Shown: positions 41,476-49,419 of the stretch, one piece after another
How positions within the stretch are numbered: position 1 is the stretch's first letter
Layout: every line of letters starts with the position of its first letter
Notes under the pieces: generated by a model
The model's database searches: none
What the model was told of the DNA's origin: nothing
What the model saw: only the letters and a program-made list of their open reading frames with translations
Program-made: the position numbers and the translations under genes
NCBI RefSeq assembly: GCF_016863035.1
Contig: NZ_BOOC01000003.1
Span: forward strand, 496,001-560,000
DNA: 64,000 nt
Direction: 5' to 3'
Source: Microbispora corallina
Lineage (GTDB): Bacteria; Actinomycetota; Actinomycetes; Streptosporangiales; Streptosporangiaceae

Positions 41476-43113
41476 GTGCACGTTGTGGTGGCGGCCGATC
41501 CGGAGGGGGGCGGGACGATCCGCCCCCTCGGCGGCCGCGCGACCCGGGTGCCCGACCTCGCGGCCGCCGTGCGGGACCTGGAGGCCGGGCACGTCCCCGA
41601 CCGGTGGCCGGACGCCGGGCGGCCGCGGTGGGTGTGGGCCGACGCGCGGCGCGTCTACCCCTCGCTCCTCGCCCGGGGGGTCCGGGTGTCGCGCTGCCAC
41701 GACCTCGCGCTCACCGAGGGGCTGCTGCTGGCCGCTGAGGGCCGCTACGGCGAGCCCAGACAGGCCGGAGCGGCCTACGCCCGCCTCCACGGCCTCCCGG
41801 TGCCCGAGGACGCGCAGGAGCGCCCTCAGGGCGCCCAGGAGAGTCTCTTCGAGCCCGTGCGGCCCGGCCCGGACGTGCCGGAGGCCGACCTCGTGGCCGA
41901 GGTCTTCGAGGACCAGCGGCGCCGGATCGCCCGCACGGCCGACCCGGCGCGGTTCCGGCTCCTGGTGGCCGCCGAGTCGGCCGGGGCGCTCATCGCCGGC
42001 GAGATGGGCCACGACGGCATGCCCTGGCGGGAGGACGTGCACGACGCGCTGCTGACCGAGCTGCTCGGGCCGCGCCCGGCCCACGGCCTGCGGCCGGCCC
42101 GGCTCCAGGCGCTGGCCGACGAGGTCTCCGCCGCCCTCGGCCAGGCGGTGAACCCCGACTCCCCGCAGCAGATCGTGCGGGCGTTCAAGGCGGTGGGCAT
42201 CGAGATCCCGTCCACCCGGTCCCACGTCGTCAAGACGGTCGAGCACCCGGCGGCGGCGCCGCTGCTCGCGTACAAGGAGCTGGCCCGCCTGTACAGCTTC
42301 CACGGCTGGGCCTGGGCCGACCAGTGGGTCAGCGGCCACCGCCTCCGGCCGGAGTACGTCGTGGGCGGCGTGGTGAGCGGCCGGTGGGCCACGAGCGGCG
42401 GGGGAGCGCTGCAGATCCCGAAGGTCATGCGCAGGGTCGTGGTCGCCGACGACGGCTGGACGCTGGTCGTGGCCGACGCCGCCCAGCTGGAGCCGCGCGT
42501 GCTGGCCGCCATGTCCGGCGACCGCGGGCTCGCGCGGGCCGCCGGGGAGATCGACCTGTACGCCGCCCTCGCCCAGGCGTTCGGCGGCGCCAGGGACGCC
42601 GCCAAGATCGCCATGCTCTCCGCCATGTACGGCGGCACCAGCGGCGACGCCCCACGGCTGCTGGCCGTGATGCGGCAGCGCTTCCCGCAGGCGTACGCGT
42701 TCGTGGAGGACGCGGCCCGGGCGGGGGAGGAGGGGCGGCTGGTCAGATCGTGGCTGGGCCGCACGAGCCCGCCGCCGTCGGAGCGCTGGCGGCGGCTGGT
42801 GTCGGGGCCGGAGGGGGCGCGGGCGGCCCGCGACCGCGGCCGGTTCACCCGCAACTTCGTGGTGCAGGCGACCGCCGCGGAGTGGGCGACGACGCTGATG
42901 GCCGTGCTGCGCGGCCTGCTGCCCGACCCGGCGCGGCTGGTGTTCTTCCAGCACGACGAGGTGATGGTGCACTGCCCGCTCGACCTGGCCGGGCAGGTGC
43001 GGGCGGACGTCGCCCGGGCGGCCGAGGAGGCCACCCGGCTGCTGTTCGGCGCGACCCCGGTCCGGTTCCCGATGGAGGCGGTCGCCGTCCGCTGCTACGC
43101 CGACGCCAAGTGA
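41476..43113 (+). CDS. PolA-like bifunctional 3'-5' exonuclease/DNA polymerase
   Basis: A 545-residue family A polymerase without the 5' nuclease domain. Polymerase motif A (LVVADAAQLEPRVLAAMSGD), the O-helix region (DAAKIAMLSAMYGGTSGDAP) and motif C (LVFFQHDEVMVHCP, catalytic HDE) are present, so synthesis looks possible. The N-terminal region (about 1-200) resembles a degenerate exonuclease domain; I do not see all DEDD acidic residues. Homologues are widespread in actinomycetes next to the normal PolA and have no defined role. GTG start. Confidence 0.85.
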   Translation: MHVVVAADPEGGGTIRPLGGRATRVPDLAAAVRDLEAGHVPDRWPDAGRPRWVWADARRVYPSLLARGVRVSRCHDLALTEGLLLAAEGRYGEPRQAGAAYARLHGLPVPEDAQERPQGAQESLFEPVRPGPDVPEADLVAEVFEDQRRRIARTADPARFRLLVAAESAGALIAGEMGHDGMPWREDVHDALLTELLGPRPAHGLRPARLQALADEVSAALGQAVNPDSPQQIVRAFKAVGIEIPSTRSHVVKTVEHPAAAPLLAYKELARLYSFHGWAWADQWVSGHRLRPEYVVGGVVSGRWATSGGGALQIPKVMRRVVVADDGWTLVVADAAQLEPRVLAAMSGDRGLARAAGEIDLYAALAQAFGGARDAAKIAMLSAMYGGTSGDAPRLLAVMRQRFPQAYAFVEDAARAGEEGRLVRSWLGRTSPPPSERWRRLVSGPEGARAARDRGRFTRNFVVQATAAEWATTLMAVLRGLLPDPARLVFFQHDEVMVHCPLDLAGQVRADVARAAEEATRLLFGATPVRFPMEAVAVRCYADAK

Positions 43114-43119
43114 CCGTCT

Positions 43120-43249
43120 CCAGGTGAGCATGGCCAGGTGACCGCCGCCTGGTGACTGGAGCCAGGTGACGCTCCACGGCCCACGCGAGCCGGCCGGGGT
43201 TCAGCCGGGGGTCAGACCGGGTTTCAGGCCGGGATTCAGACGGGTTCAG
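43120..43249. repeat. Two short periodic repeat arrays between polymerase and kinase genes
   Basis: CC(A/T)GGTGA occurs four times at exact 14-bp intervals (43120, 43134, 43148, 43162). Then TCAG-purine/C-GGG units of 10-12 bp occur five times (TCAG at 43201, 43212, 43224, 43236, 43246), the last covering the kinase stop codon. Confidence 0.6.
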
Positions 43250-45303
43250 GCGGGGGCGAACGTGGCGAACAGGGTCTGCCGCACCGCCGCGGCCGACTCG
43301 CTCCAGTCGTAGTCGGGGGAGGTGAACGTGACGGCGTAGGCCTGGCCGTCCGCCTCGACGTACCGGGTCACGCTGTGGATCGTGACCTGGCTGGAGTTGG
43401 TGTAGGTGTACTCCCAGTCGGCCGCGGGCCACTTGTAGCTCGCCTGGCGCAGCTGGATCTGGGTGTAGTCCGGGTAGTCCTTGATGTTCAGGCTCTGCTC
43501 GGCCGCCTGGAGCGCCGAGAGGCTGCCGTCGGCGATCTTCTCGATCTTGATGTGCTGGGCGCTGTCCTTGGGCCCGGAGTAGAGCACGGCGCCGTTCTGG
43601 CTCGAGACCGTCCACTCCTTGGGCACGGCGATCGACACGCCGCCCTCGGACCGTACGCGGTAGCCGCGGGGGGCCTCCGCGGCGGCCAGCGGCTGCGCGG
43701 ACGGCGCGGCGACCTTGGGCGTGGTGGTCACCGGACGGCCCGAGGCCGCCACCGGCTCCTGGGACTCGTCCCCGCCGCCGGGCAGCAGCACGAGCAGGAC
43801 CGTCACGAGCACGCCGATGACGCCGACGGCCGCGACGGCCAGGAGGATCGTCGACCGGGAGTCCCGCTCGCGCGGCGGGTCGTGGTGCGCCCGCCGGCTC
43901 CGCCCGCCCAGCCGCGCCGCCTCCGGCGGCTCGGGGGTCGAGTGCCGCGACGGGCGGGGCCGCGGGCGGCCACCCACGGTGTGCTCGCCGGTGTCGCGCG
44001 CGCCGTCGCCCCACTCGGCGCCCGGCGCGCCGGCGCCGAGGTCGCCGGGCAGGTCGCCGGGCGCGGGGGCCGGCCACATGCCGTCGCGGCGCTCCGGCGC
44101 GTGCGACGAGCCGGAGGGCGAGGCGAGGGCGTCGAAGGCGGCCGGCACGGCCTGGGGCCCGGTGACGGCGGACGGCGCCGCCAGCGGGTGCGGGCCGGAG
44201 ACGGTCTGCGGACCGGCGAGGGGGTGCGCCGCGGCCCGGCCGTCCGGCGCGTACGGCACCCGGACCGGCCCCGAGGGCGTCTCGATGATGCGCGAGGGCA
44301 GCGGCCCCGAGGGGATGTCCAGGGGCGGGAGCAGCCCGGCCGGGGTCGAGTCGTGCGGCGTGGGCATCGAGGAGGGCGCGCCGCGGCCCGGCACGCCGGC
44401 GCCGTGGGTGTGCAGGAGCCGCTCCAGCATGTCGGCCACCTGGGCGGCCGGGAGCCGGTCCGCCGGGTTCTTGCGGAGCAGGCCCTCGATGACCGGCAGC
44501 AGGGCGCCGGCCCGCTGCGGCCGGTTGGGCTCCTGCGTGAGCACCGCGCCCAGCACGGCCACGGCGTCCGGCCCCTCGTACGGCGGGCGGCCCTCCACGG
44601 CGGCGTACAGGGTCGCCCCGAAGGACCACAGGTCGGCCGCGTGTGTGATCGGGCGGCCCTGCAGCCGCTCCGGCGGGATGTACGCCGGGGAGCCCATCAG
44701 CAGCCCGGTCTGGGTGATCGTGACGTCGCCCTCGATGGCGGCGATGCCGAAGTCGGTGAGCACGACCCGGTCGGCCGTGAGCAGCACGTTGCCGGGCTTC
44801 ACGTCGCGGTGCAGGATGCCGGCGGCGTGGGCGTGGCGCAGCGCGTCGAGCACCCGGATGCCGATCTCGGCGGCCTGCACGACGGGCAGCGGCCCGCTCT
44901 GCCGCACGGCCTGCTCCAGCGACCAGGCGCGGACGAGCTCCATGACGATCCAGGGACGGCCGTCCTCCTCGACCACGTCGTGGACGGTCACGATGCCCGG
45001 GTGGCTGAGCCTGGCCGCCGAGCGCGCCTCGCGGAGCATCCGCCGGTGCGCCGCCTGGGCGCCGGCGTTGTCGAGGCCGAACGGCAGCAGCAGTTCCTTG
45101 ACCGCGACGTCCCGGTCGAGCAGCACGTCGTGCGCGTGCCAGACCATCCCCATGCCCCCGCGGCCGACGGGCGACAGCAGCCGGTACCGGCGGCCCACCA
45201 GCCGTCCCTGCCCCTCGGGAGCCGCTCCGCCCGGTACGCCTCCCATGTGGCCCTGACCCTCCGGCATAGGGGGGACCATACCGAGCAGGCGATCGGTCGT
45301 CAT
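43246..45303 (-). CDS. Membrane-anchored serine/threonine protein kinase (PknB-like)
   Basis: A 685-residue Hanks-type kinase: glycine loop VGRGGMGMVWHAHD, ATP lysine in DVAVKELLLP, catalytic loop ILHRDVKPGNVLL, DFG in LTDFGIAAIEG, and GSPAYIPPERL with DLWSFGATLY. The kinase domain spans about residues 38-300. A proline/alanine-rich juxtamembrane linker of about 200 residues follows, then one membrane span (TILLAVAAVGVIGVLVTVLL) and an extracellular beta domain of about 150 residues (VSIAVPKEWTVSSQNGAVLY, then YPDYTQIQLRQASYKWPAAD) with no PASTA repeats. It probably senses an envelope signal. ATG 45303. Confidence 0.93.
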   Translation of the reverse strand: MTTDRLLGMVPPMPEGQGHMGGVPGGAAPEGQGRLVGRRYRLLSPVGRGGMGMVWHAHDVLLDRDVAVKELLLPFGLDNAGAQAAHRRMLREARSAARLSHPGIVTVHDVVEEDGRPWIVMELVRAWSLEQAVRQSGPLPVVQAAEIGIRVLDALRHAHAAGILHRDVKPGNVLLTADRVVLTDFGIAAIEGDVTITQTGLLMGSPAYIPPERLQGRPITHAADLWSFGATLYAAVEGRPPYEGPDAVAVLGAVLTQEPNRPQRAGALLPVIEGLLRKNPADRLPAAQVADMLERLLHTHGAGVPGRGAPSSMPTPHDSTPAGLLPPLDIPSGPLPSRIIETPSGPVRVPYAPDGRAAAHPLAGPQTVSGPHPLAAPSAVTGPQAVPAAFDALASPSGSSHAPERRDGMWPAPAPGDLPGDLGAGAPGAEWGDGARDTGEHTVGGRPRPRPSRHSTPEPPEAARLGGRSRRAHHDPPRERDSRSTILLAVAAVGVIGVLVTVLLVLLPGGGDESQEPVAASGRPVTTTPKVAAPSAQPLAAAEAPRGYRVRSEGGVSIAVPKEWTVSSQNGAVLYSGPKDSAQHIKIEKIADGSLSALQAAEQSLNIKDYPDYTQIQLRQASYKWPAADWEYTYTNSSQVTIHSVTRYVEADGQAYAVTFTSPDYDWSESAAAVRQTLFATFAPA

Positions 45304-45419
45304 AGAAAGGTCCCCAATTCGCGCGCGATCCGCAAGATCCCCCGAACGGATCGTGCGAATTCCATCGGATATCTGAGGTCGGCCACCGATATTAGGGTCA
45401 AACGGCGGTCAAAGGGAAT

Positions 45420-46805
45420 TCATCCTGCAGCCAAGGCCTCCAGCGCGGCGGTGAACGCCTCGGCCGGCGGGCTCACCAGACCCGCTCCGACCTGGCCGGT
45501 TCCGGCGACGCGGCCGGCGATGCCGGTGTTGACGACCGGCAGCAGCCCGGTGCGCGCCACGAGCGTCACGTCGATCCCCACGGGCGTGCCGCGGAACCCG
45601 AGACCCGGGATCTGGTACGCCGGGTGCTCGGCCAGCGTGATCTCGTACATCGAGGTGGTGGCCGCCACGGCGTCCGACACGTCGCCGCCGACGAACCGCA
45701 CGATGGCCGGCGAGGCCGCCATGGCGAAGCCGCCGAGCCCCGTCGTCTCGGTGATCGTGGAGTCCCCGATGTCCGGATTGGCGTCGTCCGGGCCGTACCC
45801 CCCGAGGTAGAGGCCGTCGGGCACCCCGGCGGGCCCGGTGAACCAGCGGTCCCCCAGGCCGGACACCTGGATTCCGAATTCCGTTCCATTGCGCGCCATC
45901 GCCACCACGAGGCTCGATCCCGGAACGTTCCGCGCGGCGTCGGCGCTGACTTTCGCCGCCGCCATTCCCGCGTTCAGGAAGAAATGATCATTTCCGTTGA
46001 CGAAACGCAGGACCTCGGCCGCCCGGTCCGGCGCGGCCTCGACCACGGCCGGGGCGATCTCGCGCAGCAGCAGCGAGGTGGCCGCCCGGTTCCGGTTGTG
46101 CAGCTCGTCGCCCATCTGCAGGGCCTGGGCGATCAGGTTGCGCAGGTCGACCGGCCCGGTGCGCTCCAGCGCCGCCGCCAGGACCGGCCCCAGCACCTCG
46201 CCCATCCAGCGCAGGCGGTCGACCACCTCGGGGCCGTACGCGCCGTACCGCAGGACCTTGCCGAGGCCCTCGTTCAGCGAGCAGTACGCGGTGCCGCCGT
46301 GCTCGGCGTCGGCGACCTCAAGCATCCACATGGACGGGCTCACCACGCCCGCCATCGGCCCGACCGTCCGGTGGTGGTGGCACGGGTCGAGCGTGATGCC
46401 GTCCCCGGACGCGAGCCGGGCCTCCGCCTCCTCGGGGGTGGTCGCCAGGCCCTCGAACAGCATGGCCCCGATGAGCGCCCCCCGCATCGGGCCGGACGCC
46501 CGCTCCCAGTCGATCGGCGGCCCCGCGTGGAAGAACGTGCCCTTCTCCAGGCCGAGGGCCTCACTGGCCGGCCGTACGCCGACGAGCCGGGGGCGGGCGG
46601 AGGTGAGCCGTCCCACGGCGACCTCGTTGGCCCGCGCGCGGCGCGGGTCGGCCAGCACGGCCGCGAGGGCCGTGGAGGCGCCGGGAAGCGGCGGGCGCCA
46701 GTCGACGGCCCGGCGCGGCACGGCCTGGTGGTCCAGGGCCTCGCCGAGGAGCTCGGCGCCGACCGTGATCACGCGTGGCTCGCCGTTCAGCATCGAGAGG
46801 GTCAT
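45420..46805 (-). CDS. allG: DUF1116 protein, AllG-like oxamate carbamoyltransferase subunit
   Basis: This 461-residue protein matches YlbE/AllG: WERASGPMRGALIGAMLFEG, LDPCHHHRTVGPMAGVVSPS, NEGLGKVLRYGAYGPEVVDR, GDELHNRNRAATSLLLREIA and VNGNDHFFLNAGMAAAKVSA are hallmark blocks of DUF1116. In E. coli AllF, AllG and AllH together form the oxamate carbamoyltransferase that converts oxalurate and phosphate to oxamate and carbamoyl phosphate in allantoin breakdown. All three partners are here in one direction. ATG with AAGGAG upstream. It lies 178 nt after the FdrA gene. Confidence 0.85.
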   Translation of the reverse strand: MTLSMLNGEPRVITVGAELLGEALDHQAVPRRAVDWRPPLPGASTALAAVLADPRRARANEVAVGRLTSARPRLVGVRPASEALGLEKGTFFHAGPPIDWERASGPMRGALIGAMLFEGLATTPEEAEARLASGDGITLDPCHHHRTVGPMAGVVSPSMWMLEVADAEHGGTAYCSLNEGLGKVLRYGAYGPEVVDRLRWMGEVLGPVLAAALERTGPVDLRNLIAQALQMGDELHNRNRAATSLLLREIAPAVVEAAPDRAAEVLRFVNGNDHFFLNAGMAAAKVSADAARNVPGSSLVVAMARNGTEFGIQVSGLGDRWFTGPAGVPDGLYLGGYGPDDANPDIGDSTITETTGLGGFAMAASPAIVRFVGGDVSDAVAATTSMYEITLAEHPAYQIPGLGFRGTPVGIDVTLVARTGLLPVVNTGIAGRVAGTGQVGAGLVSPPAEAFTAALEALAAG

Positions 46806-46890
46806 CGGGCTCCTTGGGTCGGACGGTGGGCCGGCAGGGGACCGATCGGCGGCGGTCCCCGCCGGCCCCGCGAACGGGCCGCTCGTGGTC

Positions 46891-46957
46891 GGCGGCGGTG
46901 CGGGTGTGGGCGGCGGTGCGGGTGTGGGCGGCGGTTCGGCTGGGGGCGGCGGTTCGG
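46891..46957. repeat. 18-bp tandem repeat, about 3.7 copies
   Basis: GGCGGCGGTGCGGGTGTG repeats at 46891, 46909, 46927 (diverged: GGCGGCGGTTCGGCTGGG) and partially at 46945. It lies between the FdrA and DUF1116 genes. Confidence 0.75.
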
Positions 46958-46983
46958 TGACGGCGCCGGGTGGCCGGCGGGGG

Positions 46984-48348
46984 TCAGCCCGTGGCGAGCG
47001 AGCGTGCGTGGCGGGCGGCCGCCGCGTTCGAGGTGAACACGGCCGCCCCGGCGGCGCCGAGCCGCTCCGCCTGGCCGCGCAGGCCCTGCGGGTCGCCCTC
47101 GGTCCCGATGAGCGCGACGACCACCGCCACCCCGCGGGCGCGGGCCTCCTCGACGGCGGGCGCGAGCCTGGCCGCCGGGTCCGGGTCGGCGCCGTGGCCG
47201 AGGACGACGTCGAGCAGCGCGACCCCCTCGCGGACCCCCGCCAGCGCCTCCAGGCGCAGGGCGGGATCGATCATCGGGTGCGCCCGGCCGCGGGTGTACT
47301 CGTCGTCGCCGTAGTCGGTGAACTCGCCCGTGCCGGCGATCAGCGCGGCCTCGGTGCACAGGGTGCCGCCGGAGTAGAGCCCGCGCAGCGGGCCGCCGCC
47401 GGGTTCCCGGCCGCCCCCGGCCGGCCATGAGGGCCACTCGGGCACGTCGCGGCCGAGCGCGCGCAGCGTCTTCTCCGCGGCCGCCGTCAGGTCGTCCTCG
47501 CCGGGGCCGAGGAGCGCGGCGACGACCGGCGTGCCGAGGTCCAGAGCCTGGACGGCCCGGGCCACCTCGGGCGCGGGCGGCTTGGAGACCAGCACGATCA
47601 GCTCGGTGGCCGGGTCGGCGTCGAGGGCCCGCAGCGCCTGGACGGCGGAGCGGCCGCCCACGGCGGCCGACAGGTCCCGCCCGCCGACGCCGAGCAGATG
47701 GCTGACGCCCACCCCGGCGAGGTCGAGCAGGCTCGTCACCTGCTGGGCGCCGGTGCCGGACGCGGCGACCACGCCGACCGGGCCGGGCCGCAGCACATTG
47801 GCGAAGCCGAGCCCCGCCCCGCCGACCACGGCCGTGCCGCAGTCGGGGCCCATCACGAGCACGCCCTTCTCCAGCGCCCGGTCCTTCAGCAGGATCTCCT
47901 GCTCGACCGGCACGTTGTCGCTGAAGACCATGACCGAGAGCCCGGCCTCCACGGCGTCCATCGCCTCGGCGAAGGCGTGCTCGCCCGGCACGCTGACGAG
48001 CACCACGTCGGCGTCCCAGCCGCGGGCCGCGGACCTCGTGGTGCGCGGGGCCGCCTCGCGCGTCCCGGAGCCGCCCGCCGGCTCGCGCGCCGCGAGCTGC
48101 CGTTCCAGCTCGGCGAGCGCCTCGGCGAGCTCGGCCTCCGACGACGCCCGGACCGCCACGAGCAGGTCGCCCGGGGTGGCCGCCGGGACGTCGAAGCCGA
48201 GGTCGCGCGCCAGCCCGACGTTGAGCTCGGTCGCCATGGCGACGACGGCGACGGCCACGCCCGGCCGGGCGGCGAGCGACTGGCTCACCCGCATCAGGCT
48301 CACCGAGTCGCGGTAGACCCCGGCGCGTACGTCGACCAGATCGTTCAC
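46984..48348 (-). CDS. fdrA: FdrA, AllF-like acyl-CoA synthetase-family subunit of oxamate carbamoyltransferase
   Basis: A 454-residue protein with the succinyl-CoA-synthetase-like folds of FdrA: VRAGVYRDSVSLMRVSQSLA at the start, VMVFSDNVPVEQEILLKDRA, LVMGPDCGTAVVGGAGLGFA, VGVVAASGTGAQQVTSLLDL and LRGLYSGGTLCTEAALI. The start GTG 48348 overlaps the DUF2877 stop (GTGA). The frame is open far upstream through the neighbouring gene, but this is not a fusion. With DUF2877 and DUF1116 it should make the carbamoyl-transfer complex. Confidence 0.88.
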   Translation of the reverse strand: MNDLVDVRAGVYRDSVSLMRVSQSLAARPGVAVAVVAMATELNVGLARDLGFDVPAATPGDLLVAVRASSEAELAEALAELERQLAAREPAGGSGTREAAPRTTRSAARGWDADVVLVSVPGEHAFAEAMDAVEAGLSVMVFSDNVPVEQEILLKDRALEKGVLVMGPDCGTAVVGGAGLGFANVLRPGPVGVVAASGTGAQQVTSLLDLAGVGVSHLLGVGGRDLSAAVGGRSAVQALRALDADPATELIVLVSKPPAPEVARAVQALDLGTPVVAALLGPGEDDLTAAAEKTLRALGRDVPEWPSWPAGGGREPGGGPLRGLYSGGTLCTEAALIAGTGEFTDYGDDEYTRGRAHPMIDPALRLEALAGVREGVALLDVVLGHGADPDPAARLAPAVEEARARGVAVVVALIGTEGDPQGLRGQAERLGAAGAAVFTSNAAAARHARSLATG

Positions 48349-49253
48349 GGGCGCTCCCTCAGGGACAGGACGGCGGACAGGCCGATGTGGACGCCCCACA
48401 CCATGTCGGCGCCCGACGTGTGGCCGAGGTGGAGCAGCCGGGTGACGGCCGCCTCCAGCGGCTGGTGCCCGGCGACGCCCCTCAGGACGCCGGTCACCTC
48501 GGGGCTGGCCTCGCCCCGGGCCGCGCAGTGCAGCAGGGTCGCCGAGATCGGCGTGGTGCGGGTGCGGGCGTCGTACGTCACGGTGGCGGCCAGCCAGTCG
48601 GCCAGCCACACGGCGCGGGGGGCGCCGGCCGCCCGCCCGAGGTGCCGCAGCGCGACGAGCAGGCCCGCCAGCATGTCGTCCCCGCTGGGAGTCAGCCCGG
48701 GCCCGAGCCCGATCAGCCGTTCCGCCGCGGTGACGGCGTCGACCAGACGGCCCGACAGGCAGCCCTGCGCGAGCAGCGCCGGGGCGCCCCCGGGGACGAG
48801 GCCGGGCTGCCGCGGCGACGCCTCGCGGAGCGCGGCGAGCCGGTCGGCGGCCTCGGCCGTGCGGTCCGGGTCGGCGGGCGCGAGCGGCGGCGCCGGGTCC
48901 CACCAGCGCCGGACGGTGATGCCGAGCCCGCCGATCTCGATCCCGCCGTCGCCCACCCAGCCGTCGTCGCCGGCCGAGAAGCCGTCCAGCGGCTCGCCCA
49001 GCACGACGGCGTTGGGCAGCCGGGTGCCCTCGCCGGTCACCAGCGCGATGACGTGGGGCTCGGTCTCGCTCCTGACCTCCAGGTAGACGGCGAGCGGGAA
49101 GGCCGCCAGCACGCGGGCCGGGCGGCGGGGCGACTCCAGCGCGGGGCGCAGCGCGACGCTGGCGGCGCCGCTGACGAACGCGGGGCTCGGCGGGACCCGG
49201 GACGCCGGCTCCCGCCGTGCTCTGGGGGCTCTCGGACGCGTGCCAACAGTCAC
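48345..49253 (-). CDS. allH: DUF2877 protein, AllH-like oxamate carbamoyltransferase subunit
   Basis: A 302-residue protein with the DUF2877 core LIGLGPGLTPSGDDMLAGLL, preceded by beta-rich sequence (ALVTGEGTRLPNAVVLGEPL) and followed by TPISATLLHCAARGEASPEV and LLHLGHTSGADMVWGVHIGL. GTG 49253 is preceded by an excellent CAGGAGGT site. It is the first gene of the minus-strand operon, facing pucR across a 166-nt divergent spacer. Confidence 0.85.
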   Translation of the reverse strand: MTVGTRPRAPRARREPASRVPPSPAFVSGAASVALRPALESPRRPARVLAAFPLAVYLEVRSETEPHVIALVTGEGTRLPNAVVLGEPLDGFSAGDDGWVGDGGIEIGGLGITVRRWWDPAPPLAPADPDRTAEAADRLAALREASPRQPGLVPGGAPALLAQGCLSGRLVDAVTAAERLIGLGPGLTPSGDDMLAGLLVALRHLGRAAGAPRAVWLADWLAATVTYDARTRTTPISATLLHCAARGEASPEVTGVLRGVAGHQPLEAAVTRLLHLGHTSGADMVWGVHIGLSAVLSLRERP

Positions 49254-49346
49254 CGGACCTCCTGAAGCCAGTCCTTGCCGACGGTAGAGCGCGGCCCTGA
49301 CCCTCCGTACGGAGAAAGCTGCCAACAGTCGGCCCAAAGCTTGGCT

Positions 49347-49394
49347 CTTCCTGACAGGAAGGTCGTTCAGGCACAATCTTCCTGATACGTCCTG
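49347..49394. promoter_or_regulatory. Candidate PucR operator in the divergent spacer
   Basis: CTTCCTG-A-CAGGAAG (49347-49361) is a perfect 7-bp dyad. Further TTCAGG (49365) and CTTCCTGA (49379) half-sites and a CCTGAAC follow. The site lies between the DUF2877 and pucR genes. Confidence 0.5.
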
Positions 49395-49419
49395 AACCTC
49401 GGGACCACCGGAGCACATC

